Counted from the stretch's first letter, positions 1 to 5,590 are shown. The stretch is 5,590 bases of DNA from an uncultured Dorea sp. (GCA_948468495.1 CAOKJI010000154.1:1-5590), one strand, 5' to 3'. Made by a program: numbers and translations. The notes: generated by a model not told the origin, from the letters alone.

Positions 1-975
1 AAGGAAAACCGGGGCCGGGATGTGAGCGCGCTTCTGGTTACCTGTGGGGATTTGATAAAGAATTATGAGTATGTCTGTTTTCTGCATGATAAGAAGGAAC
101 ACAGCGAAGAAGTAAAAAAGGATACGGATTTGTGGATTGAGAATCTGTGGGGAAATATGATTGGCAGCGCAGAATATATCAGTCGTATTCTGCGTTTGTT
201 TTTGGAAAAACCGGAGCTTGGAGTCCTGGCGCCGCCGGAGCCGGTGGGGGATTATTTTTGTACCTGGTACGGGTATGGCTGGCATGATTCGTTTGGTATT
301 ACGGAGGAACTGGTTAAGAGACTTTGCCTGAATACGGATATCAGGCCGGATAAGCCGCCGGTTACCATCGGGACGGTTCTCTGGTTCAGAAGAGACGCTT
401 TAAGGAAATTGTTTGATTATGGGTGGGAGTATTCTGATTTTGATGACGAGGGATTGAAGAGGAAGGACTATCTGAGCTATGGAATCGAGCGTCTGTTTCC
501 TTATGTCGCGCAGGATGCCGGTTATGATACGGGAACTGTGATGACGGGAGGATATGCGGGAAAGCAGACGAATTACCTGCAGCATGCGGCGAATCTGATT
601 TTTAAGGAGGCGGAGCAGTTTTTTCCTGTGAATCAAGTGTCTGATCTGGAATGTTACAGAAGGAATCGAGGAAGAATCATTGAGTTTGCTAAGAGGAATA
701 AAGAAGTATATTTATACGGGGCCGGGACAATGGGACGGTTTTGTCTGGCTGTGCTGCGGAAGGAGAATATACAGCCGGCAGGGTTTCTTGTTAGTGGGAG
801 CAACGGAGATTCCATGGTGGAATGCGTTCCTGTGACAGAGCTTCATAGGTTGGAGCGCCTGCAGGAAAGGGCTGTAATTATTACCGTTTATGATTTGACG
901 GCGCAGAGTGAGATTGCAGAGAAGCTTCGCAGGCGGGGATGCAGGAAATTTATCTGTATGTGGGAGAAGGAGTAG
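1..975 (+). CDS. RgpF-family (rhamnan synthesis protein F) glycosyltransferase, 5'-partial, with C-terminal YGAG module
   Basis: The reading frame is open from base 1, giving 324 codons before TAG at 973-975, so the true start lies upstream. The GTG at 22 is internal: it is the valine of NRGRDVSALL, a hallmark of the RgpF family in rhamnose-containing cell-wall polysaccharide synthesis. Numbering from base 1, other family-like stretches are the YVCFLHDKK segment (25-32), PPVTIGTVLWFRRDALRKLF (119-138) and GIERLFPYVAQDAGYDTG (161-178). After about residue 210 the RgpF part ends. A separate module follows at about 234-320, with beta-strand and glycine loop VYLYGAGTMG (236-245), a second strand GFLV, and a hydrophobic AVIITV strand (291-296). 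This looks like a Rossmann-type fold and recurs in two downstream genes. Family knowledge: S. mutans RgpF takes part in adding rhamnose to rhamnose-glucose polysaccharide. The sugar used here cannot be read from sequence. No membrane segment is seen, so a cytoplasmic or membrane-peripheral enzyme is likely. Confidence 0.85.
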   Translation, partial: KENRGRDVSALLVTCGDLIKNYEYVCFLHDKKEHSEEVKKDTDLWIENLWGNMIGSAEYISRILRLFLEKPELGVLAPPEPVGDYFCTWYGYGWHDSFGITEELVKRLCLNTDIRPDKPPVTIGTVLWFRRDALRKLFDYGWEYSDFDDEGLKRKDYLSYGIERLFPYVAQDAGYDTGTVMTGGYAGKQTNYLQHAANLIFKEAEQFFPVNQVSDLECYRRNRGRIIEFAKRNKEVYLYGAGTMGRFCLAVLRKENIQPAGFLVSGSNGDSMVECVPVTELHRLERLQERAVIITVYDLTAQSEIAEKLRRRGCRKFICMWEKE

Positions 976-1042
976 TATCAGGCAGATTGGGTAACCGTCA
1001 GATTTAAGCGGAAGATATTCTGGAGAGTGAAAGGGAGCAGGC

Positions 1043-1174
1043 ATGGCAGGGTTTCGGGAGGTTTTCTGCTTTGCTGGAGGCATCGCAGCAGGAAGAAGAG
1101 AGAGTTTTGTTCTGCTGGAGGCATCGCTGTGGGAGGAAGGGAGAGTTTTTGTTCTGCTGGAGGCATTGCTATAG
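1043..1174 (+). CDS. Doubtful 43-codon small ORF within the repeat region
   Basis: ATG 1043 has AAGGGAG at 1031-1037 (5-base spacing). The frame runs 43 codons to TAG 1172-1174, and that stop overlaps the AGGAGG of the next gene. The predicted peptide contains an internal near-repeat, SFVLLEASLWEEG then VFVLLEALL, produced by the 42-bp DNA repeat. It resembles no family I know. The first repeat unit is read in a different frame from the second, which suggests the frame is open by chance. A leader peptide coupling translation into the next gene is the only role the layout would suggest. Confidence 0.15.
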   Translation: MAGFREVFCFAGGIAAGRRESFVLLEASLWEEGRVFVLLEALL

Positions 1175-1179
1175 GAGGC
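1073..1179 (+). repeat. Degenerate tandem repeat, about 41-42 bp unit, about 2.6 copies
   Basis: The units begin with GCTGGAGGCAT at 1073, 1114 and 1156, giving periods of 41 and 42 bases. Units 1 and 2 share a perfect 14-mer (GCTGGAGGCATCGC), then a GGAGGAAGGGAGAG-like purine tract, then TTTTG-TTCT. By eye they match at about 36 of 42 aligned positions with one gap. Unit 3 is cut off after about 24 bases, where its purine tract becomes the AGGAGG used by the next gene. A weaker relative (GAGCAGGCATGGCAGG, then GGGAGGTTTTCTGCT) lies at about 1033-1072 and may be a decayed fourth copy. The one-base period difference argues against simple protein-coding conservation. Confidence 0.8.
1173..1178 (+). 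promoter_or_regulatory. Ribosome binding site of the CDP-glycerol-transferase-like gene
   Basis: A perfect AGGAGG lies 11 bases before ATG 1190, a slightly long spacing. It lies inside the third repeat unit, at the place where unit 2 reads GGGAGG. A second purine run, AGGAAG at 1184-1189, directly abuts the ATG. Confidence 0.7.
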
Positions 1180-1189
1180 AGCTAGGAAG

Positions 1190-2617
1190 ATGGAATTAAT
1201 TAGTGAATGCAGGAGTGCGGAGTCTTTGTATATTTATGGGGCTGGAGCTATTGCAGATATTTTTTATATTTATTTGAAGCAGAAAAGGATGCAGGAAAAA
1301 GTCCGAGCATTTGTAGTTACAAGTCTTGGAGGAAATGTATCGGAAAAGTCTGGATTAAAGGTTGTTAGACTGTCCAGCCATACAGAGCAGTTGAAAAAAT
1401 CGCTGGTGATTGTAGCCGTACAGGAAGCTGTTCAGGAAGAGATAGAAAAGACGTTAAGGACCGAGGGGATATGCCATTACCGCTGTGTGGATTCTAAGGC
1501 GCTTCTGGACGGTTTTTATGAAGAGCTGTACCGGGAGCCTGTTGATGGTTCTAAGGTATTGTTTCAAAACCAGTCTGGAGAAGGCTATGGCGGTAATCCG
1601 AAATATATTGCAGAAAAGATGTTGGAGCTTGATGAAAGACGGAAGCTGAATCTTGTGTGGGCGGTATCCCATTACAGAGAAAGGTTTCCGGAACGAATCA
1701 GACAGGTGATTTTCGGCAGCGAGGAGTATTACCGGGAGCTGGCTACGGCAAGGGTTTGGATTGACAACAGCAGAAAGGGGCTGTCTGTCAGAAAAAGGGC
1801 CGGTCAGTTCTATGTTCAGGCATGGCATGGAGCGGCGCCGGTGAAACGGGTAGAAGGGGATGTGGCGGATAAGCTGCCTTCCTATTATATAGAGGGGGCG
1901 AAGCATGATTCTAAGATGGCGGATGTGTTTTTGTCTGGGAGTGAATTTTACACGAAGCTATACAGAAGTTCATTCTGGTATGACGGAGTGATTTTAAAGT
2001 ATGGACTTCCCAGGCATGATGTTTTTTGGAATACGGGGGAGATTCGGGAGAAGGTGCGTGAATGTTACCGAATTGAAAGGGAGGAAGCGGTCGTACTGTA
2101 TGCTCCTACGTTTCGGAGTTATGAGGATGCACAATGTTATGATTTGGATATCGAACGGGTGGTATGGGCGCTGAAAAAGAGATTTCACCAGTCTTTCCGG
2201 ATGATGGTTAGTAGGCATCCGGTGAATTACCAGAAATATGCGTTTGAGAAGGATGCAGAGTATCTGTCGGTGGGGGATTATGATGATTTTCAGGAGCTTC
2301 TTGCGGCGGCGGATGTTCTGATTACGGATTATTCGGGCTGTATGTATGACTTTTCTTATACGGGAAGGCCGGTGTTTTTGTATCAGAAGGATTATGAGGC
2401 ATATCTGGAGGACCGGAATTTTTACATACCGGTGGAAAGGCTTCCTTATGTAAAAGCGCATACAAATGATGAACTGGTAAGAGCGATTGAGGAGTTTGAC
2501 GGGGAGAGGTATGCGGCTGAATTGGAAGTGTTTATGGATTCTATGGGGAATTATGACCGGGGAAGGGCTTCGGAACAGGTAGTGGAGTATGTAAGAGAGC
2601 ATGCGCTTGATTTTTAG
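1190..2617 (+). CDS. CDP-glycerol glycerophosphotransferase-family protein with N-terminal YGAG module
   Basis: This 475-residue protein has two parts. Residues about 12-101 form a Rossmann-like module with LYIYGAGAIAD (13-23), strand RAFVVT (39-44) and strand SLVIVAV (71-77). Residues about 122-470 match the CDP-glycerol:poly(glycerophosphate) glycerophosphotransferase family (TagF/TagB type, GT-B-like fold). Evidence is AWHG with H213, LKYGLPRHDVF (269-279), LYAPTFR (303-309), SRHP with H343, and ITDYSGCMYDF (378-388). The WHG and RxHP histidines are those considered essential in TagF-type enzymes, and both are present, so it is probably active. Such enzymes transfer glycerol-phosphate or ribitol-phosphate from the CDP-activated form to a wall polymer or glycan at the inner membrane face; donor and acceptor here are unknown. 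The WHG motif is followed by AAPVK rather than the common TPLK, a mild deviation. ATG 1190 is chosen for the upstream AGGAGG and because it leaves the module intact. Confidence 0.87.
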   Translation: MELISECRSAESLYIYGAGAIADIFYIYLKQKRMQEKVRAFVVTSLGGNVSEKSGLKVVRLSSHTEQLKKSLVIVAVQEAVQEEIEKTLRTEGICHYRCVDSKALLDGFYEELYREPVDGSKVLFQNQSGEGYGGNPKYIAEKMLELDERRKLNLVWAVSHYRERFPERIRQVIFGSEEYYRELATARVWIDNSRKGLSVRKRAGQFYVQAWHGAAPVKRVEGDVADKLPSYYIEGAKHDSKMADVFLSGSEFYTKLYRSSFWYDGVILKYGLPRHDVFWNTGEIREKVRECYRIEREEAVVLYAPTFRSYEDAQCYDLDIERVVWALKKRFHQSFRMMVSRHPVNYQKYAFEKDAEYLSVGDYDDFQELLAAADVLITDYSGCMYDFSYTGRPVFLYQKDYEAYLEDRNFYIPVERLPYVKAHTNDELVRAIEEFDGERYAAELEVFMDSMGNYDRGRASEQVVEYVREHALDF

Positions 2618-2623
2618 AGGAGG
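2618..2623 (+). promoter_or_regulatory. Strong ribosome binding site just after the CDP-glycerol-transferase stop
   Basis: AGGAGG begins one base after the TAG at 2615-2617. It abuts an in-frame TTG at 2624 (no spacing) and is 3 bases from GTG 2627, both too close for use. It is 10 bases from ATG 2634, which opens only a 10-codon frame. It therefore does not directly serve the likely ATG 2663 start of the next gene, 39 bases away. Confidence 0.55.
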
Positions 2624-2633
2624 TTGGTGATTT

Positions 2634-2666
2634 ATGACAGATGCTGTCGGAAAGGGGAAAGGATGA
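2634..2666 (+). CDS. Possible 10-codon leader ORF, ATGA overlap with the next gene
   Basis: ATG 2634 sits 10 bases after AGGAGG and encodes MTDAVGKGKG, then TGA at 2664-2666. The TGA overlaps the ATG at 2663 of the next gene as ATGA, the classic translational-coupling arrangement. The peptide has no recognisable function; the act of translating it may be what matters. Chance is possible because the frame is so short. Confidence 0.3.
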   Translation: MTDAVGKGKG

Positions 2667-3529
2667 AAAAACTGAGATATATGCACTGGCAGATTGCATA
2701 CCGGACGGAAAGGGACGCGCCATTTTGTCTGGTGGACAATCCGCCTTATGCCTGGGCGGCGGACCCTTTTCTGATTGAGTATGACGGAACGGTTTATCTG
2801 TTTGCGGAGCTTTTTTTGTACCGCTCTGAGCGAAACGGGGTGATTGGGTATTGCCGTTATGAGAACGGGCGGTTTGGAAAGTGGCGGGTTTCTATGGACG
2901 AGCATTGGCATCTTTCTTATCCGAATGTGTTTGTCCGGGAGGGGGAGCTGTTTATGTGTCCGGAGTCCTGGCAGAAGAATGAAGTGGGAATTTATAAGCT
3001 GGTGGAATTTCCGGATAAATGGGAGCAGACGGAGTGTCTGTTTCGGAATGCCAGATATGTGGATACTACGTTTTTGGAGCATGAGGGGGAGCGTTATATC
3101 TTTACGTTTGCGCCTGAGTTTGCCGGGGATGAGGGGAAACTTCTGCTGTTCCGGGAGAAGAGGGACGGCTCTGTAACAGGGCCGGTGACGATTACTTCGG
3201 ATACGGGTGTTGCGAGGCCGGGAGGAAATATCATCCGGCGGGATGGAAGGATATTCCGGGTATCGCAAAATTGCAGGAATTCCTATGGAGAAGGGCTTGT
3301 GTTTAGCGAGATTGATTCGCTGTGGCCGGAGTATCAGGAGCATGTGGTGAGACGGATTTCTCCGGGTGATTTGAATATTGAGACGAAGGAAGAAGTGCTG
3401 GGGGTTCATACGTATAACAGGCTTGGAGATATGGAGGTTATTGATATAAAGTTCTACGCGCCGTCGTTTTCGGAGTATCTGGCGGCGAAGCGGACTCATA
3501 AGGTTTTTTTGAATAAATATGAGGGGTGA
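2663..3529 (+). CDS. Beta-propeller-like protein related to the N-terminal domain of glucosamine inositolphosphorylceramide transferase
   Basis: From ATG 2663 the protein has 288 residues. Family-like landmarks are MHWQIAYR (7-14), WAADPFLIEYDGTVYLFAEL (31-50), HLSYPNVF (83-90), MCPES (98-102), VDTTFLEHEGERYIFTF (133-149), ARPGGNI (184-190), YGEGLVFSEI (208-217) and GVHTYNRLGDMEVID (247-261). Repeated strand-turn units resemble the five-bladed propellers of GH32/GH43-type enzymes, and D34, E101 and D134 sit where acidic active-site residues could be; that assignment is inference. The plant namesake carries an additional glycosyltransferase domain, absent here. Bacterial members commonly sit in surface-polysaccharide clusters, and their activity is unknown to me. 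The frame also extends to TTG 2624, adding 13 residues with no family look. ATG 2663 is preferred because AAGGGG (2652-2657) lies 5 bases upstream and the domain starts at once. No signal peptide or membrane segment is seen. Confidence 0.72.
   Translation: MKKLRYMHWQIAYRTERDAPFCLVDNPPYAWAADPFLIEYDGTVYLFAELFLYRSERNGVIGYCRYENGRFGKWRVSMDEHWHLSYPNVFVREGELFMCPESWQKNEVGIYKLVEFPDKWEQTECLFRNARYVDTTFLEHEGERYIFTFAPEFAGDEGKLLLFREKRDGSVTGPVTITSDTGVARPGGNIIRRDGRIFRVSQNCRNSYGEGLVFSEIDSLWPEYQEHVVRRISPGDLNIETKEEVLGVHTYNRLGDMEVIDIKFYAPSFSEYLAAKRTHKVFLNKYEG
3522..3526 (+). promoter_or_regulatory. Ribosome binding site that decides the start of the methyltransferase-like gene
   Basis: AGGGG (within GAGGGGTG) lies 7 bases before ATG 3534 and overlaps the end of the preceding gene. 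The alternative in-frame ATG at 3519 has no purine-rich site at usable distance, so 3534 is preferred. It lies four bases after the upstream TGA (3527-3529). Confidence 0.65.
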
Positions 3530-3533
3530 TGAG

Positions 3534-4640
3534 ATGGGTCAGAAAGAAAAAGTGATTCTGTTCGGCAGGGGGATGGTTTATGAGAGGAAGAAAGAACGCC
3601 TTTTTCGGGATTATGATGTGACGGTGATTCTGGATAACAGGGCTTCCTTAGAAGAGGATAAGGCGGATTGGGAAAATGGAGTAAGAATTGTGAATCCGGC
3701 GGAGATTGTCCGTTATGCGGAAGGGAAGATTATTTTACTGTCCTATGCAGTAGGGGAGATGTATAACCAGCTTAGGAGTCTGGGAGTGGAGGAGGAACGT
3801 ATTCAGTTCGGGGTAATGGTGGAACCTTTTAATACGTTTGAGAGGATGTTGTTTTCTGGCGGTGGAGAACTGGCTGCCGATGGAGGAGAGATTTTTTACC
3901 GGAATGAAGAACTGGGACTGTATATTAAGACGGACCCTTCTGATTTGGAAGGACTAACGGATTTGCTGAAAAGTACGACTTTGTATCCGGATTCCGAGGG
4001 GATTTTAAAGGAGCTTCCGTTAGCTCCGCTGGATGATACGTATGGTATGGGGCGGGGGATGCCGGTTGACCGGTATTATATTGAATCGTTTCTGGGTTGC
4101 CATAAGGATTTGATTCATGGGAGAGTAATGGAAATCGGAGACCGTATGTATACGGAGAAATTTGGCGGAGAACGGGTTGGAGAATCGGTGATTCTTCATG
4201 TGGAGAAGGAGTTGCCGGAAATTAATCAGATAAAGGGGGACTTGTCTACAGGGGAAGGACTGGAGGCGGAACGTGTGGACTGTCTGATCTGTACCCAGAC
4301 GCTGCCGTTTATCTATGATTTTCCGTCTGCGGCGGAGCACATTGTGAAACTCTTAAGAAGGGGAGGAAGCGCGCTGATTACGGCGGGAGGTATTTCGCAG
4401 ATTATTCAGTATGAGAAGATTCATTATGGCCATTTTTGGAGTTTTACGGAGCAGTCTTTGAGAAAGTTGTTTGAGGATATCGAGGGTGTGGAATCGGTAG
4501 ATGTAAGGGTGTATGGAAATGTGAAGACAGCGTCGGCATTTCTTTATGGAATTAGCAGTGAAGAGTTGGAGACGGAGGAGTTGGATTACCAGGATTCCTG
4601 TTATCAGGTGTTGATTGGGGTTTGGGTGAAGAAAAGGTGA
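3534..4640 (+). CDS. Two-domain protein: YGAG-like module plus methyltransferase-like domain
   Basis: The preferred start at 3534 gives 368 residues; ATG 3519 would add five. Residues about 5-97 repeat the module of the two upstream enzymes: KVILFGRGMV (6-15), strand VTVILDN (29-35), GVRIVNPAEI (49-58) and strand KIILLSYAVGEMYNQL (65-80). After a linker, about 166-368 resembles class I SAM-dependent methyltransferases of polysaccharide clusters: YGMGRGMPVDRYYIESFL (170-187), VMEIGD (198-203), FGG (210-212), DCLICTQTLPFI (249-260), LRRGGSALITAGGI (274-287) and YGHFWSFTEQSLRKLF (298-313). The order of strand, EIG loop, DxLICTQTL and LRRGG suits the fold, but motif I is EIGDRMYTEKFGG rather than a GxGxG loop. 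The substrate may be the glycan made by its neighbours, perhaps as a cap or decoration; activity is not proven. It starts 4 bases after the previous gene and is followed by the next after 10, so it is operonic. Confidence 0.75.
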   Translation: MGQKEKVILFGRGMVYERKKERLFRDYDVTVILDNRASLEEDKADWENGVRIVNPAEIVRYAEGKIILLSYAVGEMYNQLRSLGVEEERIQFGVMVEPFNTFERMLFSGGGELAADGGEIFYRNEELGLYIKTDPSDLEGLTDLLKSTTLYPDSEGILKELPLAPLDDTYGMGRGMPVDRYYIESFLGCHKDLIHGRVMEIGDRMYTEKFGGERVGESVILHVEKELPEINQIKGDLSTGEGLEAERVDCLICTQTLPFIYDFPSAAEHIVKLLRRGGSALITAGGISQIIQYEKIHYGHFWSFTEQSLRKLFEDIEGVESVDVRVYGNVKTASAFLYGISSEELETEELDYQDSCYQVLIGVWVKKR

Positions 4641-4642
4641 GG
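4635..4642 (+). promoter_or_regulatory. Ribosome binding site of the GT4 glycosyltransferase gene
   Basis: AGGTGAGG overlaps the TGA (4638-4640) of the preceding gene and lies 8 bases before ATG 4651. This supports that start and translation from a common transcript. Confidence 0.6.
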
Positions 4643-4650
4643 AAAGAAAG

Positions 4651-5590
4651 ATGAAGAAGATTCTACATATGATGCCGCCGGAGGTCAGTAACGGCGTATT
4701 CCGGTATGTGTTTAATCATATGCCGTATATGGACCGGTCGAAGTATGAGTTTTCCTTTCTGACCAGGGCGGCAAAGGAATTGGTGGAAACAAGGGAATAT
4801 GAGAATTACCGCTTTCCGGTTTATCTTCTGAAAGGTGTTCAGCGGGAGGGACGGGAGGGATTTGTAAAGGAAATCCGGAGTGTCTTAAGCCATGGATTTG
4901 ATGCGGTTCATTTGCATACCAGTTCCTGGAGAGGGTTTCTGATTGAAGAGATTGCGATGGAGATGGGGATTCCGAAGGTGATTGTGCATTCTCATAGTTC
5001 GGGGATTGATTTTGTGGACGCTGGGGAGAGGGAGAAGCAGGTTAAGGAGCATATGGCGTATAAGGAGCAGTTTTGTATGGATTATGCGACGGATGTGTGC
5101 GCGTGTTCTAAGCTGGCGGCTGACTGGCTCTTTCCGGTGGGGATTCCGAGAGAGCAGATACGGATTCTTCCGAATGCGGTGGATGTGAAGAGGTTTCGAT
5201 TTGATAAGAGGGTTCGGGATGAGGTTCGCAGAAGGCTGGGCGTGGAAGGACGGATTGTGGCAGGACATGTGGGCCGTTATAGTTATACGAAGAATCAGGA
5301 GTTTCTGGTGAGGTGTTTTGCAGAAAGTTGGAAGAGGAATCCGGACTTGTATTTGATTCTGATGGGACAGGGGGAGAATATTGCGTCGGTGGAGAGGCTG
5401 GTAGATGAGCTGGGAATGAAGGAGAATATAAAGTGTTATGGCTGGAGGGAGGATACACCGGATTTTCTTCAGGCGATGGATGTGTTCTGTCTGCCGTCTG
5501 TGTTTGAAGGGCTGCCGATCTCGGTGGTAGAGGCGCAGGCGGCGGGGTTAAAGTGTCTTGTTTCTAATAACGTAACAAGAGAGGTAAAGA
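4651..5590 (+). CDS. GT4-family glycosyltransferase (GT-B fold), 3'-partial
   Basis: The frame opens at ATG 4651 with MKKILHMMPPEVSNGVFRYV and stays open to the window end, giving 313 complete codons. N-terminal domain: the first strand and a glycine-containing acceptor loop (SNGVFRY, 13-19), AVHLHTSSWRG (85-95) and IVHSHSSG (111-118). The C-terminal nucleotide-sugar domain has CACSKLAADWLF (150-161), ILPNAVDVKRF (172-182), GHVGRYSYTKNQEFLV (205-220), LILMGQGE (235-242) and GWREDTPDFLQAMDVFCLPS (264-283), followed by FEGLPISVVEAQAAG. The EX7E motif is intact as E286 and E294, so the enzyme is probably an active retaining transferase. It resembles EpsF/capsular-type transferases using UDP- or GDP-sugars at the cytoplasmic membrane face; the exact sugar cannot be told. 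Roughly the last 50-80 residues are probably beyond the window. Confidence 0.92.
   Translation, partial: MKKILHMMPPEVSNGVFRYVFNHMPYMDRSKYEFSFLTRAAKELVETREYENYRFPVYLLKGVQREGREGFVKEIRSVLSHGFDAVHLHTSSWRGFLIEEIAMEMGIPKVIVHSHSSGIDFVDAGEREKQVKEHMAYKEQFCMDYATDVCACSKLAADWLFPVGIPREQIRILPNAVDVKRFRFDKRVRDEVRRRLGVEGRIVAGHVGRYSYTKNQEFLVRCFAESWKRNPDLYLILMGQGENIASVERLVDELGMKENIKCYGWREDTPDFLQAMDVFCLPSVFEGLPISVVEAQAAGLKCLVSNNVTREVK

Larger units (their letters stand above)
976..1189 (+). other. Intergenic region with degenerate repeats, no clear promoter or terminator
   Basis: This 214-base spacer separates the RgpF-like gene from the CDP-glycerol-transferase-like gene and is far longer than the other gaps (about 45, 4 and 10 bases). 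Its first part (976-1032) shows nothing I recognise. The rest is a purine-rich degenerate tandem repeat that runs into the ribosome binding site of the next gene. I found no G+C hairpin followed by a T-run and no well-spaced -35/-10 pair, so readthrough from the upstream gene is the simplest assumption. Confidence 0.6.

Noticed and set aside
22..24. GTG as the start of the first gene
   Set aside because: The frame is open back to base 1 and the codons before it complete the NRGRDVSALL family motif, so the gene begins upstream of the window.
987..1019. Possible promoter (TTGGGT with GATATT)
   Set aside because: The two boxes are about 21 bases apart and match the consensus poorly, too weak to call.
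978..1166. Minus-strand frame with repeated MPPAEQ peptides
   Set aside because: The peptide repetition is only the DNA tandem repeat read backwards. The start at 1166 has no purine-rich ribosome binding site on that strand, and the rest has no family resemblance.
2624..2629. TTG 2624 or GTG 2627 as start of the propeller gene
   Set aside because: Both are too close to AGGAGG 2618-2623 (0 and 3 bases), and the added residues do not resemble the family.
2844..3176. Second plus-strand frame inside the propeller gene
   Set aside because: It is an alternate-frame shadow, rich in R, G, S and W, within a gene with clear motifs.
1994..3499. Long open frame (501 codons) on the minus strand
   Set aside because: It lies antisense across the end of the CDP-glycerol-transferase-like gene and nearly all of the propeller gene, both of which carry clear family motifs. 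Its product is rich in R, P, H, I and L without domains, as expected from the reverse of purine-rich coding DNA.
5108..5458. Minus-strand frame inside the GT4 gene
   Set aside because: It is a proline- and serine-rich antisense shadow of the conserved nucleotide-sugar domain.

Overview
The window reads as one block of a cell-surface polysaccharide or teichoic-acid-like biosynthesis operon from a low-to-mid-GC Gram-positive bacterium. A gut Clostridia/Lachnospiraceae-type genome is my best guess. The basis is the purine-rich coding strand, AGGAGG-type ribosome binding sites, tight same-strand packing, and the combination of RgpF-like and CDP-glycerol-transferase-like enzymes. The taxonomic guess is inference from style, not from a marker gene.

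Layout, all on the + strand. (1) Positions 1-975: C-terminal part of an RgpF-family (rhamnan synthesis protein F) glycosyltransferase whose start lies before the window. It ends in an extra Rossmann-like module with a YGAG motif. (2) Positions 976-1189: the only sizeable gap, holding a degenerate tandem repeat of about 41-42 bp; the last copy supplies the ribosome binding site of the next gene. (3) Positions 1190-2617: CDP-glycerol glycerophosphotransferase-family enzyme with an N-terminal YGAG module. (4) About 2663-3529: a beta-propeller-like protein resembling the N-terminal domain of plant glucosamine inositolphosphorylceramide transferase, preceded by a 10-codon leader frame. (5) About 3534-4640: a two-domain protein, YGAG-like module plus a methyltransferase-like domain with an atypical motif I. 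(6) Position 4651 to the window end: GT4-family glycosyltransferase, cut at its C-terminus.

The genes probably act together at the cytoplasmic face of the membrane to assemble and decorate a surface glycan: sugar transfer (RgpF-like, GT4), polyol-phosphate addition (CDP-glycerol-type transferase), and possible methylation or other tailoring. No polymerase, flippase, ABC exporter or ligase is visible here. The most notable feature is that what looks like the same small nucleotide-binding-like module is attached to three unrelated enzymes in a row, once at a C-terminus and twice at an N-terminus. I see no RNA genes, CRISPR, insertion sequences, convincing promoter or intrinsic terminator.
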